Assembly (NCBI RefSeq): GCF_002834385.1 | Contig: NZ_PITQ01000006.1 | Span: forward strand, 248,001 to 312,000 | Origin: Rahnella sp. AA | GTDB lineage: Bacteria; Pseudomonadota; Gammaproteobacteria; Enterobacterales; Enterobacteriaceae | Direction: 5' to 3' | Length of the DNA stretch: 64,000 nucleotides | Shown here: piece after piece, positions 53,567-63,841 of the stretch | Layout: each line of letters starts with the position of its first letter | How positions within the stretch are numbered: the stretch's first letter is position 1 | Program-made: the position numbers and the translations under genes | Notes under the pieces: model-generated | Databases searched by the model: none | Seen by the model: only the letters and a program-made list of their open reading frames with translations | What the model was told of the DNA's origin: nothing

Positions 53567-56053
53567 TTACTTCTGATCTGGTAATGCGTAGGCAATCACG
53601 TAGTCGCCGCGTTCTGCGGACTGACGTGCGCCACCGGCGCTGATGATGATGTACTGTTTACCGGTTTTCGGGGAAACGTAAGTCATCGGGCCGGACTGGC
53701 TGCCCACCGGCAGGCGGGATTTCCAGATTTCTTTACCGGTTGCGGTATCGAACGCGCGCAGATAGAAATCCTGCGTACCGGCGAAGAACAGCAGGCCGGA
53801 TTGCGTTGACAGGCTCGCGCCCAGCGTTGGCATACCGACTTCCATTGGCATACGCATTTTGATGCCCAGCGGACCGGTGTCTTTCACCGTACCGACAGGA
53901 ACCTGCCAGACGATTTTACCGGTTTTCAGGTTAACCGCAGACATCGTACCGAACGGTGGTTTCTGGCAGGGAATGCCCAGCGGAGACAGGAAACGCTCGC
54001 GGACTGCGCCGAACGGCGTACCGTCCATCGGCACCATCCCCATCTCAATACCGCTCGCGCCGGTTGGCACTTTGGCACGCGGAACCATGTAGTTCGCCAG
54101 ACCCAGACGCATATCATTCACGAACATGATGGCGTTGTTCGGATCAACCGACACGCTACCCCAGTTCATGCCGCCCAGAGAACCCGGGAATTGCAGGGAA
54201 CGATCCAGACCCGGAGGCGTATAAACGCCCTCGTGACGCATGCCTTTGAACTCGATGCGGCACAGCAACTGGTCCATCGGCGTTGCGCCCCACATGTCAG
54301 ACTCTTTCAAAGTCTGGTTGCCGATGTTTGGCATACCGACGGAGAAAGGCTGCGTTTTGGAGTAGCGTTCGCCAGGGACGTTACCCTGCGGCACTTCGCG
54401 GTTTTCCACTTTCGCGACCGGCTGGCCGGTTTCGCGGTTCAGCATGAAAATCATGCCTTGTTTGGAAGTCTGCACCAGAACCGGCGTGCTGCCACCTTTA
54501 CCGTCCGGCAGGTCATACAGCAGCGGCTGAGACGGCAGGTCAAAGTCCCACAGATCGTGATGTGTGGTCTGGAACGTCCAGCGAACTTTACCGGTTGTGG
54601 CTTCAACAGCGACCACGGATGAACTGTATTTATCATCCAGCTCGGTACGCGTGCCGCCGAAGAAGTCAGGCGTGGCGTTGCCGGTTGGCATATAAATCAG
54701 ACCCAGTTTCGGATCATAAGACATCGCTGACCAGACGTTCGGCGTACCGCGCGTGTACGTTTCACCTTCCGGTGGCAGTTTGGTGATGTTCGGATTACCC
54801 GGATCCCATGCCCAAACCAGTGCGCCGGTGTGAACGTCAAACGCACGCACCACGCCCGGAGGTTCGCCGGTGGAGAAGTTATCGGCGACACGGCCACCGA
54901 CCACGACCACATTACCCGCGACCAGCGGGGTAGAGGTCTGCTGGTAGTAGCCCGGTTTCACTTCACCCATGCCGACTTTCAGGTCAACCACGCCGTTGTC
55001 ACCGAAATCAGCACAAGGCTTGCCGGTGTCGGCGTTGATGGCGATCAGACGCGCATCGATGGTTGGCAGGAACAGACGACGTTCGCAGGTTCCGCTCACG
55101 GTACCGCCGGTGGCCGCTGGCGCTTGTGGCGCATCAGAAACCGGCGCGGCCGCTTCGGAAGCCGCTGGTGTTACCGGCTCGGCCGCAGGAACGGCTGCCG
55201 GTTGAGCTGCCGGTGCCTGTGGCGCCGCGCTGTTCTCGCTGCTGTTTTCGTAATAGCCCAGACCACGGCAACGCTGCCAGTTCGGCGCGGTAGAGTTGGA
55301 GTCGTAAGCCCAAAGCTTTTTACCGTCATCCACAGAAAGCGCGATCACTTTGCTGTACGCGGTACACACAAACAGCTTGTCACCGATTTGCAGCGGTGTG
55401 TTCTGGTCTTCTGCACCGGAACCGTTGCTCTGCGGGATATCGCCGGTATGCGCAATCCACGCAACCTGCAATTTATCGATGTTGGTTTTGTTGATCTGAT
55501 CCAGTGCAGCAAAACGATCGCCTGCGGTGGTGTTGCCCCAGTTCGCCCAGTTTTTCTGTTCCGCATCTTTATCAACCGGTTTGACCGGAACCTGATCGTT
55601 ATCAGCGCTGATGATTGGCGTCGGCACGAACGTGTTACCGAATGCCGCAATCAGGGCTACCGCCAGCACGGCGGCGAGCGAGAAGCTCGGGCCTTTGCGG
55701 GCAACAAGGCCCGCACGCGATTTCAGTAGCGGATAAGCCAGTGCGATGAGGAAGGCCAGAACACCAAAGGTGAACAGGCGGGAGAACAGCGGCCAGAAGG
55801 TAAAACCGGCGTCCCAGATAGCCCAGATAACAGAAAGCACGAAGGCGACGGCGTAGAGCCACGCGCCCGAAGGCTTGCCTTTGAAAATTAAAACGGCGGA
55901 AACGACGAGCGCCAGACCCATCAGCAGGAAGTAAATGCTTCCTCCCAATGTGGCCAGATACGCACCGCCGATGCCGAGTGTCAGGCCGATAACGGCCATC
56001 AGCGCACTCAGCAGCCAGAGGAGCCAGGTCCATTTACTCTTAATTGTTGGCAT
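53567..56053 (-). CDS. gcd: Membrane PQQ-dependent dehydrogenase, Gcd-like
   Basis: 828-residue quinoprotein of the glucose/quinate/shikimate family, donating electrons to ubiquinone. Five N-terminal hydrophobic helices (about 1-145), then an eight-bladed periplasmic propeller with W motifs, TGNATPDFFGGTR, THHDLWDFDLPSQP and a final TGKQYIIISAGG. Compared with E. coli Gcd (796 residues) it carries an Ala/Pro-rich insert of about 45 residues between NSSENSAAPQAP and PAATGGTVSG. A CRP-like site lies about 340 bases upstream. Could be glucose or another polyol or cyclic acid dehydrogenase; PQQ genes are not in the window. Confidence 0.9.
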   Translation of the reverse strand: MPTIKSKWTWLLWLLSALMAVIGLTLGIGGAYLATLGGSIYFLLMGLALVVSAVLIFKGKPSGAWLYAVAFVLSVIWAIWDAGFTFWPLFSRLFTFGVLAFLIALAYPLLKSRAGLVARKGPSFSLAAVLAVALIAAFGNTFVPTPIISADNDQVPVKPVDKDAEQKNWANWGNTTAGDRFAALDQINKTNIDKLQVAWIAHTGDIPQSNGSGAEDQNTPLQIGDKLFVCTAYSKVIALSVDDGKKLWAYDSNSTAPNWQRCRGLGYYENSSENSAAPQAPAAQPAAVPAAEPVTPAASEAAAPVSDAPQAPAATGGTVSGTCERRLFLPTIDARLIAINADTGKPCADFGDNGVVDLKVGMGEVKPGYYQQTSTPLVAGNVVVVGGRVADNFSTGEPPGVVRAFDVHTGALVWAWDPGNPNITKLPPEGETYTRGTPNVWSAMSYDPKLGLIYMPTGNATPDFFGGTRTELDDKYSSSVVAVEATTGKVRWTFQTTHHDLWDFDLPSQPLLYDLPDGKGGSTPVLVQTSKQGMIFMLNRETGQPVAKVENREVPQGNVPGERYSKTQPFSVGMPNIGNQTLKESDMWGATPMDQLLCRIEFKGMRHEGVYTPPGLDRSLQFPGSLGGMNWGSVSVDPNNAIMFVNDMRLGLANYMVPRAKVPTGASGIEMGMVPMDGTPFGAVRERFLSPLGIPCQKPPFGTMSAVNLKTGKIVWQVPVGTVKDTGPLGIKMRMPMEVGMPTLGASLSTQSGLLFFAGTQDFYLRAFDTATGKEIWKSRLPVGSQSGPMTYVSPKTGKQYIIISAGGARQSAERGDYVIAYALPDQK

Positions 56054-56474
56054 GATTTATCTCACTGCACATATGTTGTAGACAAAATTATTGTAGTCAA
56101 GATGTGTGAAAAGCTGGAAACACGTAATGAACACCTGTTATCAAATGAACCAGATAGGACAATTTCGCGCAAATAGTAATACTTCTCATCGGGGTTGTGA
56201 ATGTGTAACGAAGAGTTTGAAATTAGGTAAATTATTATAAGTGAGATTACTCTTTGTACGGCTAATTGTTAGTGTATTGATTTAAATGGAATAAAAAAAA
56301 CGACTTATTCAAATAAATGATGTTGCAGGAAGTTTATATAGCCTTTAAGTCTATTTGGGCGCGCTATTTACCCACAAATGGCTTAAACAGAATGGAGAGT
56401 GTGACAGCAATCACAAAGAAATGTGACTTTGTGTGAACCTTTTGGTGGGTTTTCGGGGGGGCTGTCACAAAGGA
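56054..56474. other. Upstream region of the PQQ dehydrogenase
   Basis: About 420 bases, AT-rich in the middle, with a CRP-like site at its far end. No gene seen. Confidence 0.55.
56400..56415. promoter_or_regulatory. CRP-like site upstream of the Gcd-like gene
   Basis: TGTGACAGCAATCACA matches TGTGA-N6-TCACA exactly. It lies 347 bases before the Gcd-like start and 60 after the LysR stop (both minus strand). Either a long leader is present or the site acts at a distance. Confidence 0.6.
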
Positions 56475-57362
56475 TCACAGATAACCTTCGATTAACGTCT
56501 TCATTTCTTGAGTAATGTGTTCTACCAGACGACTTTTCGGGATCTGCGGCGGGAATACGGCAAGATAGGCAATACTTATATCTGGCGTAAATGGCTTGAG
56601 CACAATATCGCTCTTGTGGCTGCGCGCCGTAATGTAATCGACGATGCCGATGCCCAGATTATTCCCCGCCATGATGCAGCAATTATTAAGCGACGTTTCG
56701 ATAGGGTTGTTCATATACAGGTCGAGACGGCTCATGACCTGATCCAGCTGTTCGCGCAGCGGCGTTTTCCGGCCAGGAATAATGGGGCGATAGCGGGTCA
56801 GGTCCATCGCAGTCACCACGTCCTGTTTTGCCAGCGGATGCCTTGGCGACATCACCGCTACCGCGTTGGCCTGCGCCAGCATTTCGGCTTCCAGCCCCTT
56901 TACATCGGGCTTTCCGAAGATAAACCCCACGTCGTACTGGTTGCCGGTGACCACATCCATAATGTGCGTCGTGCTTTCGATATCGAGAAACAGTGAGATA
57001 TCCGCAATCTCTTCAATCAGCGGTGGCAGCACGTGCTCAACACACAGCGGCGAAAGTGCCGCGACGCTGCCGATACGCAAAACGCTGCCTTTAGAGTGGC
57101 GGATTTCGTCGGCGATACGTGAAATATGTTCAAGTCCGAGGTAAAGGCGTTCGACTTCACGGTACAACTTGATGGCATCGTCGCGCGGGATCAGCCCGCG
57201 ACCGTCGCGGTCAAACAGCTTCAGATCGATGGCATATTCAAAGTCACGGATCAGCCTGCTGACCGCGGGCTGCGTGATATTCATCATATTCGCCGCCGCC
57301 GTAATCCCGCCAGTGAGGATCACTTTGTGAAAGGCTTCGACCTGTCGGGGATTAATTTTCAT
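56475..57362 (-). CDS. LysR-family regulator
   Basis: 295 residues. Helix-turn-helix ANMMNITQPAVSRLIRDFEYAIDLKLFDRDGRGL, then the effector domain. Similar in style to regulators of opine or amino-acid catabolism (NocR/LysR group), a loose comparison. Divergent from the binding-protein operon at 57504; 141 bases between them should contain the shared control site. Confidence 0.92.
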   Translation of the reverse strand: MKINPRQVEAFHKVILTGGITAAANMMNITQPAVSRLIRDFEYAIDLKLFDRDGRGLIPRDDAIKLYREVERLYLGLEHISRIADEIRHSKGSVLRIGSVAALSPLCVEHVLPPLIEEIADISLFLDIESTTHIMDVVTGNQYDVGFIFGKPDVKGLEAEMLAQANAVAVMSPRHPLAKQDVVTAMDLTRYRPIIPGRKTPLREQLDQVMSRLDLYMNNPIETSLNNCCIMAGNNLGIGIVDYITARSHKSDIVLKPFTPDISIAYLAVFPPQIPKSRLVEHITQEMKTLIEGYL

Positions 57363-57503
57363 AATATTTCCTCAGAATCCATAACATTTGTTTATGGATG
57401 TAACACAAAATACAATTTTCAATCCAGAAGTCCACCCCCTAGACTCCGATTTACGATCTGACACACATTGCCTGAAAATCTAAAATAATTAAGGGTTAAA
57501 TGC

Positions 57504-59066
57504 ATGAGAAAGTCCGTTCTGGCCGCAGTGCTTTCCTCGGCGCTGGCCACCATTTCAGGGTTTCAAACCTTTGCAGCACAGGCCGCTGACCTGAATATTG
57601 GTCTTGCTGCGTCAACGACTTCGATGGATCCTCAGTTTTATGTGGGTGGCGCCAACAGCGCGATGGCCCGCAATATCTTTGACGGCCTGGTGAATCAGGA
57701 CGAAAAACAACACATATCGCCTGCACTTGCCGTCTCGTGGAAAGTCATCAACGACACCACCTGGGAATTCGCCCTGCGTCCCGGCGTGAAATTCCACGAC
57801 GGCAGTGACTTCACCGCCAAAGACGTGATCGCCAGCATCAAACGCGTGGCGCTGGCCTCTGAAAACAGCCCTAGCGCCTACACGCCGTACGTCAACGACA
57901 TTGCTGACGTCACGGAAGTGAACCCGCTAACGGTGAGAATTGTCACCAAAACGCCGACACCTTTATTGCTCAACAACCTGAGCCGCGTGGCAATTTTACC
58001 GGCGCGTCTGGAAACGGTGCCCTCGCAAACCCTGAACGAAGGGAAAGACGTTATCGGCACCGGGCCGTTCAAATTTGTCAGCTGGACGCCGGACGACAAC
58101 GTGGTGCTGGCACGCAATGACCAGTACTGGGGCGGAAAATCGCAGTGGGACAAAGTCACGTTGCGCGTCTTCAAAAACCCGAGCGCACGCGTGGCCGCGA
58201 TGCGTTCCGGTGACGTGGATTTAATTGAAAGCGTGCCGACGGCGGACGGGCGGGATCTGGCGAAACAAACCAGCCTGCATCTGGAATCTGTCGCCGGTAA
58301 CCGCATTTTGTATTTACACCCGGATCAGGATCGCGATGTGTCGCCGTTTGCCAAAGGGCCGGACGGCAGCAATCCGCTGAAAAAGCGGGAAGTGCGTGAG
58401 GCGATGTCGCTGGCGATTAACCGTCAGGCAATCGTTGACCGCATTATGGACGGGCAGGGCGTTCCGGCCTCGCAGCTGGTGCCGAAAGGGTATTTCGGCT
58501 ACACGCCGTCGATTGCCGCACCGGTTTATGATCCGGCGAAAGCCAAACAGCTGCTGGCGCAGGCGGGATATCCGGACGGTTTCACCCTGACGTTCCACGC
58601 CTCAAACGACCGCTATCCGAACGATTCTAAAATTGCGCAGGCGCTCGGCCAGATGTTCAGCCGCGTGGGCATCAAAACTGATGTCGTGACCATGCCGGGC
58701 AGCGTCTATTTCTCGCGGGCCTCGAAGCGTGATTTCAGCCTGATTATGGGCGGCGCGGCGATTGAAACCGGCGAAGCGTCGGGCGTGCTCGGGCCGCTGC
58801 TCGAGACTTTCGGGCCGAACGGCGGGCAAGGTAACCGCGGGCGTTATTCGAATCCTGAATTTGATAAAACGCTGGCCAAAGCGCGGGAAACCCTCGACGA
58901 CGGCCAGCGTGAAAAGCTGTTGCAACAGGCCACAGAGATTGCGATGAAGGACGAAGGCACCATTCCGCTGCTGTTCCTCTCGTATACCTGGGCAATGAAA
59001 ACCCCTTACAGCTACACAGGCCGATCTGATGGCTACACATTGCCGTACTTTGTCCATCAAAAGTAA
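57504..59066 (+). CDS. Peptide/nickel-type ABC substrate-binding protein (SBP family 5)
   Basis: 520 residues with a signal peptide ending FAAQA (MRKSVLAAVLSSALATISGF start). Mature protein has GLAASTTSMDPQFYVGG, WEFALRPGVKFHDGSDFTAKDVI and AMSLAINRQAIVDRIMDGQG. First gene of an operon with an aldolase, two nucleoside hydrolases, two permeases and an ATPase. Ligand unknown. Confidence 0.92.
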   Translation: MRKSVLAAVLSSALATISGFQTFAAQAADLNIGLAASTTSMDPQFYVGGANSAMARNIFDGLVNQDEKQHISPALAVSWKVINDTTWEFALRPGVKFHDGSDFTAKDVIASIKRVALASENSPSAYTPYVNDIADVTEVNPLTVRIVTKTPTPLLLNNLSRVAILPARLETVPSQTLNEGKDVIGTGPFKFVSWTPDDNVVLARNDQYWGGKSQWDKVTLRVFKNPSARVAAMRSGDVDLIESVPTADGRDLAKQTSLHLESVAGNRILYLHPDQDRDVSPFAKGPDGSNPLKKREVREAMSLAINRQAIVDRIMDGQGVPASQLVPKGYFGYTPSIAAPVYDPAKAKQLLAQAGYPDGFTLTFHASNDRYPNDSKIAQALGQMFSRVGIKTDVVTMPGSVYFSRASKRDFSLIMGGAAIETGEASGVLGPLLETFGPNGGQGNRGRYSNPEFDKTLAKARETLDDGQREKLLQQATEIAMKDEGTIPLLFLSYTWAMKTPYSYTGRSDGYTLPYFVHQK

Positions 59067-59164
59067 GTGTTCAGCGGCATAAGAACACGGACAACGTACA
59101 TACCGAACCAAGGCGGGAATAGAGCACCAACACCAGGGTTGTTCTAAGAAAAGAGAGAGAAGCT

Positions 59165-60049
59165 ATGACTTCTTTTAGCGGTGTGTATCCCTATCTGGTT
59201 TCGCCGGTTACCCCCGACGGCCAGATAGACAAACCGGTGCTTACGGCACTGGTCGGGCATCTGATTGATAGCGGCGTGCACGGTCTGACGCCGCTGGGCA
59301 GTACAGGTGAGTTTGCTTATCTCAGCGCAGAGCAGCGCACTGAGGTTGTCAAAACAGTCGTTGAAGCCGCTCGGGGCCGCGTTCCGGTCATTGCCGGAGT
59401 CGCAGCCACCACCATCCAGGACGCTGTCGCGCAAACCGCTCGCTACGCCGCTCTGGGTGTCGACGGTATTCTGGCGATCCTGGAAGCGTATTTCCCGGTG
59501 CCCGAACAGGGTGTGGAAGATTACTTCCGCGCCATCGCGCTGGCCGCCGGAAAACTGCCGGTCGTGCTGTACACCAATCCGCAATTCCAGCGTTCCGATC
59601 TCAGCCTGCCGGTGATTGAGCGGCTGAGCCATGTTGAGAACATTAACTATATTAAAGATGCGTCGACCAATACCGGGCGGCTGCTGTCGATCATAGAGCG
59701 CACACAAGGGCGGATGCAGGTCTTTGCCGCGTCGGCGCATATTCCGGTGTGTGTCATGATGATCGGTGGCGTGGGCTGGATGGCCGGACCGGCCTGTATT
59801 GTCCCGAAACAGAGTCTCGCGCTTTACGAGGCCGCACGTCAGGGCGACTGGAAAAAGGCCATGGAACTGCAACGACCGCTGTGGCGCATCAACGAAATCT
59901 TCGCCAAATATTCGATTGCCGGATGCATCAAAGCCGCACTGCAATTGCAGGGGTTTGAGGTTGGTGATCCGCTCCCGCCGCAAATTCCGCTCAATGATGC
60001 GGCGCGTCAGGAAATCGCAGAAGTCCTGCGTTCGGTCGGTGCTTTATGA
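59165..60049 (+). CDS. DapA/NanA-family aldolase
   Basis: 294-residue TIM-barrel lyase. Schiff-base lysine Lys164 in NYIKDAST, Tyr136 in VVLYTNPQF, and the carboxylate loop [14 protein letters not shown] at about residue 41. The superfamily includes dihydrodipicolinate synthase, N-acetylneuraminate lyase and keto-deoxy-sugar-acid aldolases. In this operon a catabolic aldolase is more likely than lysine synthesis. Overlaps the next gene by four bases. Confidence 0.9.
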   Translation: MTSFSGVYPYLVSPVTPDGQIDKPVLTALVGHLIDSGVHGLTPLGSTGEFAYLSAEQRTEVVKTVVEAARGRVPVIAGVAATTIQDAVAQTARYAALGVDGILAILEAYFPVPEQGVEDYFRAIALAAGKLPVVLYTNPQFQRSDLSLPVIERLSHVENINYIKDASTNTGRLLSIIERTQGRMQVFAASAHIPVCVMMIGGVGWMAGPACIVPKQSLALYEAARQGDWKKAMELQRPLWRINEIFAKYSIAGCIKAALQLQGFEVGDPLPPQIPLNDAARQEIAEVLRSVGAL

Positions 60050-60996
60050 AAACGCTGCCGGTGATTATTGACTGCGATCCGGGCATCGACGATGCCATAG
60101 CGTTACTCAGCGCTTTTGTTGCACCACAGCTAAATATCATCGGTATCTGCACCGTTTGCGGTAATCAGCCGCTGGCAAATACCTTACGCAACGCGCTGCA
60201 AATTACCGAACTGGGTTACCGCATGGACATTCCGGTATTTGCCGGATGCCATCAGCCGATGCTGCGCGCGCCGCTCCACGGCCAGTTTCACGGTGAGAAC
60301 GGACTGGGCAATACCGCGTTTCCGGCCCCCAAAAAACTGCCTGAAACTCAGCATGCGGTTAACTTTCTGATCGACAGGTGCGAACAGGCAATTGCCGATA
60401 ATCAGCCGCTGACGCTTTGCGTGCTTGGGCCGCTGACCAACCTTGCCACGGCGCTGCGCATCAAACCGCACATTGCCGCCGGTATTTCCTGCGTGGTGCT
60501 GATGGGCGGCGCGTACCGCGAAGCCGGTAACCGCACCATGACTTCCGAATTCAACATGCTGGCCGATCCGCACGCCGCGCATATCGTTTTTTCCAGCCCG
60601 CTTAACATTACGGTTTTGCCACTCGACGCGACGCATCAGGTCATTCTGACGCCGGAACATGTGGCGAAGTTCGTCAAAGTTTCCGGCCGTATTTCTGCGC
60701 AACTCGGTGAGCTGATGGCATTCTGGGATCGCAATGACGTGCGCCGTTATGGTTCCCGCGGCGGGCCGTTGCACGATCCGCTGGTGATCGCCTATGTCCT
60801 TGCGCCGGAGCTGTTCGGCACGGAAAAAGCGCGGGTCTTTATCGAACATAACAGTGAGTTATGTATGGGGCAGACCGTCGCCGACTGGTACGGAAAATCG
60901 GGCGAAACCCCGAACGTCGATATTGTGACACGCGTGGATGCGAACAAAGTCTTCGCGCTGTTTTACGAACTGCTCTCACGCTATGCCGGGAAATAA
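60046..60996 (+). CDS. Nucleoside hydrolase (IunH family), first copy
   Basis: 316-residue calcium-dependent N-ribohydrolase. Calcium site [39 protein letters not shown] and [15 protein letters not shown]. Splits nucleosides into base and ribose, or could act on other N-glycosides. About 5 bases before a second copy. Confidence 0.93.
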   Translation: MKTLPVIIDCDPGIDDAIALLSAFVAPQLNIIGICTVCGNQPLANTLRNALQITELGYRMDIPVFAGCHQPMLRAPLHGQFHGENGLGNTAFPAPKKLPETQHAVNFLIDRCEQAIADNQPLTLCVLGPLTNLATALRIKPHIAAGISCVVLMGGAYREAGNRTMTSEFNMLADPHAAHIVFSSPLNITVLPLDATHQVILTPEHVAKFVKVSGRISAQLGELMAFWDRNDVRRYGSRGGPLHDPLVIAYVLAPELFGTEKARVFIEHNSELCMGQTVADWYGKSGETPNVDIVTRVDANKVFALFYELLSRYAGK

Positions 60997-61000
60997 TCCT

Positions 61001-61951
61001 ATGACGCAGCGCATCATTATTGATACCGATCCGGGCGTGGATGACGCCATTGCGCTGTGGCTGGCGCTGGCTTCGCCGGAGCTGGACGTGCTCGGCGTGA
61101 CGGTAGTCGCCGGAAATGTGGCGCTGAAAGACGCCGTGCAGAATGCCTGCAAAATTGTCGCGCTCTCGGGAAAAACCGCGACGCCGGTGTTTGCCGGTGC
61201 GCCCGGTCCGCTGGTGCGTGAACAGGTTTACGGCAAATACGCGCATATCGGCGCATTCAGAAATGAGCTGGTGCCTGACAGCAAGCTGCAACCGCAGGCG
61301 GAACACGCTGTTGATTTTCTGGTGCGTACGCTGCGAAAAGCCGCTGATGACAACGACCTGGTGACGCTGTGCGTGATTGGCCCGATGACCAATATTGCGC
61401 TGGCGCTCGGGATGCACCCGGACGTGGCGCGCGGCATTAAACAAATCGTCACCATGAGTTGCGCGTTTACCGCGCTCGGGCACCGCGTGCCCTGGGCTGA
61501 ATTTAACGCATATGCCGATCCGCACGCGGCCGAAAAAGTGTTTAACAGCGGCGTTCCGCTGGTGATCATGCCGCTGGATATGACGTTTCAGGCGCTGATT
61601 GGCACCGGTGATATTGAAGCACTAAAACAGGACGGCGGCCTTCCGGGGCAGGCCATTGCGGCGCTGCTGGGCGCGTTTGATCGCAGTGATTTACGCCGTT
61701 TTGGCCGCGACGGCGGACCGGTTCATGACGCGACCGTGATCGCCTGGCTGCTACAGCCGGGGCTGTTTGACGGTTTACCTGCCCGCGTGGGCGTTGAGAT
61801 CTCCGGCAAAACCGCCGGTTATACCTATGCTGATTTCTGGCAAAAACTGGCGACACCGCCCAATGCGCACGTCATGCAAAGTGTCGATGAATACGGTTTC
61901 TTCAGCCTGCTGCGTCGCGTCATTTCCCGTTACGGCGCAGCGCAAAAATGA
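61001..61951 (+). CDS. Nucleoside hydrolase (IunH family), second copy
   Basis: 316 residues. IIDTDPGVDDAIALWLA, CVIGPMTNIALALG and EFNAYADPHAAEKVF. Clearly diverged from the first copy, so the pair may divide purine and pyrimidine substrates. ATG at 61001 chosen; upstream frame overlaps the first gene. In place of the usual NGLG loop it has YAHIGAFRNEL. Overlaps the permease gene by four bases. Confidence 0.93.
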   Translation: MTQRIIIDTDPGVDDAIALWLALASPELDVLGVTVVAGNVALKDAVQNACKIVALSGKTATPVFAGAPGPLVREQVYGKYAHIGAFRNELVPDSKLQPQAEHAVDFLVRTLRKAADDNDLVTLCVIGPMTNIALALGMHPDVARGIKQIVTMSCAFTALGHRVPWAEFNAYADPHAAEKVFNSGVPLVIMPLDMTFQALIGTGDIEALKQDGGLPGQAIAALLGAFDRSDLRRFGRDGGPVHDATVIAWLLQPGLFDGLPARVGVEISGKTAGYTYADFWQKLATPPNAHVMQSVDEYGFFSLLRRVISRYGAAQK

Positions 61952-62922
61952 GCCGGTATCTGCTCGGGCGCTTCGGGCAAACGCTGCTCACGCTGTTTGT
62001 GATGTCGCTGCTGGTGTTTGGCGGCGTTTATCTGGTGGGAAATCCGGTGGACCTGCTGCTCAGCACCACCGCAACGCCCGCCGAGCGGCTCAGTGTGATC
62101 CAGTCCTTCGGCCTCGACAAACCGGTGTGGGAACAGTACGGCCTGTTTCTGGTGAACGCGCTGCACGGCGACATGGGCAACTCCTTTATCTACAACCAGC
62201 CCGCGTTGCACCTGATTTTCCAGCGGATGCCCGCCACGCTCGAACTGGCGCTGGTGGCCTTTGTGCTGGCATTGGTGATTGGTATTCCGCTCGGCGTTTA
62301 TGCCGGTTTGCGCCCGGACGGCTGGCTTTCCAAATCCATCATGACCGTCTCGATTTTAGGTTTCAGCCTGCCCACATTCTGGATCGGGCTGATGATGATT
62401 ATGTTTTTCAGCGTCAAACTGGGTGTGCTGCCTGCGTCGGGGCGTGGCGCGACGGTGGACATTTTTGGCGTACCCGTCAGCCTGTTTACCTCCGATGGCC
62501 TCGCGCATCTGCTCCTGCCTGCGTTCAATCTCGCATTGTTCAAGATCTCGCTGATCATCCGCCTGACCCGCGCCGGTGTGCTCGAATGCCTGCAACAGGA
62601 TTTCATCCGTTTTGCCCGCGCCAAAGGGCTTTCTGAAAGCCGCATCGTGCTGGTTCACGTTCTGAAAAACACGCTGATCCCACTCATTACCGTCATCGGT
62701 CTGGAGCTGGGATCGCTGATTGCGTTTGCCGTCGTCACCGAAACTATTTACGCCTGGCCGGGAATGGGCAAGCTGATCATTGACTCGATTGCGGTGCTCG
62801 ACCGGCCGGTGATTCTGGCGTATCTGATGATCACGGTGGTGATGTTCAGCCTGATCAACCTGCTGGTGGATGTGTTGTACGTGCTGGCCGATCCACGCGT
62901 GAGGCTGGGGGGCGAAAACTGA
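61948..62922 (+). CDS. ABC permease, DppB-like
   Basis: 324-residue permease with six helices: LLGRFGQTLLTLFVMSLLVFGGVYLVGNP, GDMGNSFIYNQP, and EAA loop RFARAKGLSESRIVLVHVLKNTLIPLITV. Tightly coupled to both neighbours. Confidence 0.93.
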   Translation: MSRYLLGRFGQTLLTLFVMSLLVFGGVYLVGNPVDLLLSTTATPAERLSVIQSFGLDKPVWEQYGLFLVNALHGDMGNSFIYNQPALHLIFQRMPATLELALVAFVLALVIGIPLGVYAGLRPDGWLSKSIMTVSILGFSLPTFWIGLMMIMFFSVKLGVLPASGRGATVDIFGVPVSLFTSDGLAHLLLPAFNLALFKISLIIRLTRAGVLECLQQDFIRFARAKGLSESRIVLVHVLKNTLIPLITVIGLELGSLIAFAVVTETIYAWPGMGKLIIDSIAVLDRPVILAYLMITVVMFSLINLLVDVLYVLADPRVRLGGEN

Positions 62923-63839
62923 TGGCGTCTGATTCGGTACATACCCGAACTGTTGTGCAGGGCAAAGCGCATTCGGCGTTTTACCACACCGTGCGCGCGC
63001 TACTGCGCAATAAATTCTCCCTTTGCGGCCTGATTATTTTAGGGATCGCTATTTTGCTGGCGGTGTTCGCGCCGTGGATTTCACCGCAAAATCCGTACGA
63101 TTTATCACAGCTCGACATTATGGATGGCCGCCTCAAGCCAGGCACGGCCAGCATGAGCGGCATGATTTACTGGCTGGGCACGGACGATCAGGGGCGTGAT
63201 TTACTGAGCGCCATTCTTTATGGCATGCGAACCAGCCTGCTGGTGGGTGTTTCAAGTGCGCTGATCGCCCTGGCTATCGGTGCTGCGCTGGGGCTGACCA
63301 GCGCGTATGCCGGCGGCAAAACCGATGCGCTGATCATGCGCGTTGTCGATATCCAGCTGAGTTTCCCGCCGATTTTAATCGCGCTGATTTTGCTGGCGGT
63401 GCTCGGGCAGGGTGTCGATAAAATCATTCTGGCGCTGATCGTCACGCAGTGGGCGTACTACGCGCGCACGGTGCGCGGTTCGGCGCTGCTCGAACGCCGA
63501 AAAAGTTACGTGGATGCCGCGCGCAGCATGGCGCTGTCGAATCCGCGCATTCTGTTTCGCCACATTTTGCCCAACTGCCTGCCGCCTCTGATTGTGGTCG
63601 CGACCATGCGCATTGCCTACGCGATCATGCTTGAGGCCACGCTCTCGTTTCTCGGCATCGGCCTGCCGGTCACCGAACCTTCGCTGGGTTTACTCATCGC
63701 CAACGGTTTTGATTACCTGATGTCCGGCGATTACTGGATCAGCGTTTTCCCCGGCCTGACGTTGCTGGTGCTGATTGTCGCCATCAACTTAGTCGGCGAT
63801 GCGCTGCGCGACATCCTTAACCCACGGAATAAGAATTGA
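62922..63839 (+). CDS. ABC permease, DppC-like
   Basis: 305-residue permease: [27 protein letters not shown] loop [49 protein letters not shown]. Start overlaps the previous stop by one base. Confidence 0.93.
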   Translation: MASDSVHTRTVVQGKAHSAFYHTVRALLRNKFSLCGLIILGIAILLAVFAPWISPQNPYDLSQLDIMDGRLKPGTASMSGMIYWLGTDDQGRDLLSAILYGMRTSLLVGVSSALIALAIGAALGLTSAYAGGKTDALIMRVVDIQLSFPPILIALILLAVLGQGVDKIILALIVTQWAYYARTVRGSALLERRKSYVDAARSMALSNPRILFRHILPNCLPPLIVVATMRIAYAIMLEATLSFLGIGLPVTEPSLGLLIANGFDYLMSGDYWISVFPGLTLLVLIVAINLVGDALRDILNPRNKN

Positions 63840-63841
63840 AG

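Noticed and set aside
59165-60049. dapA for lysine synthesis
   Set aside because: Operon context is catabolic, with nucleoside hydrolases and an importer; only family membership is supported.
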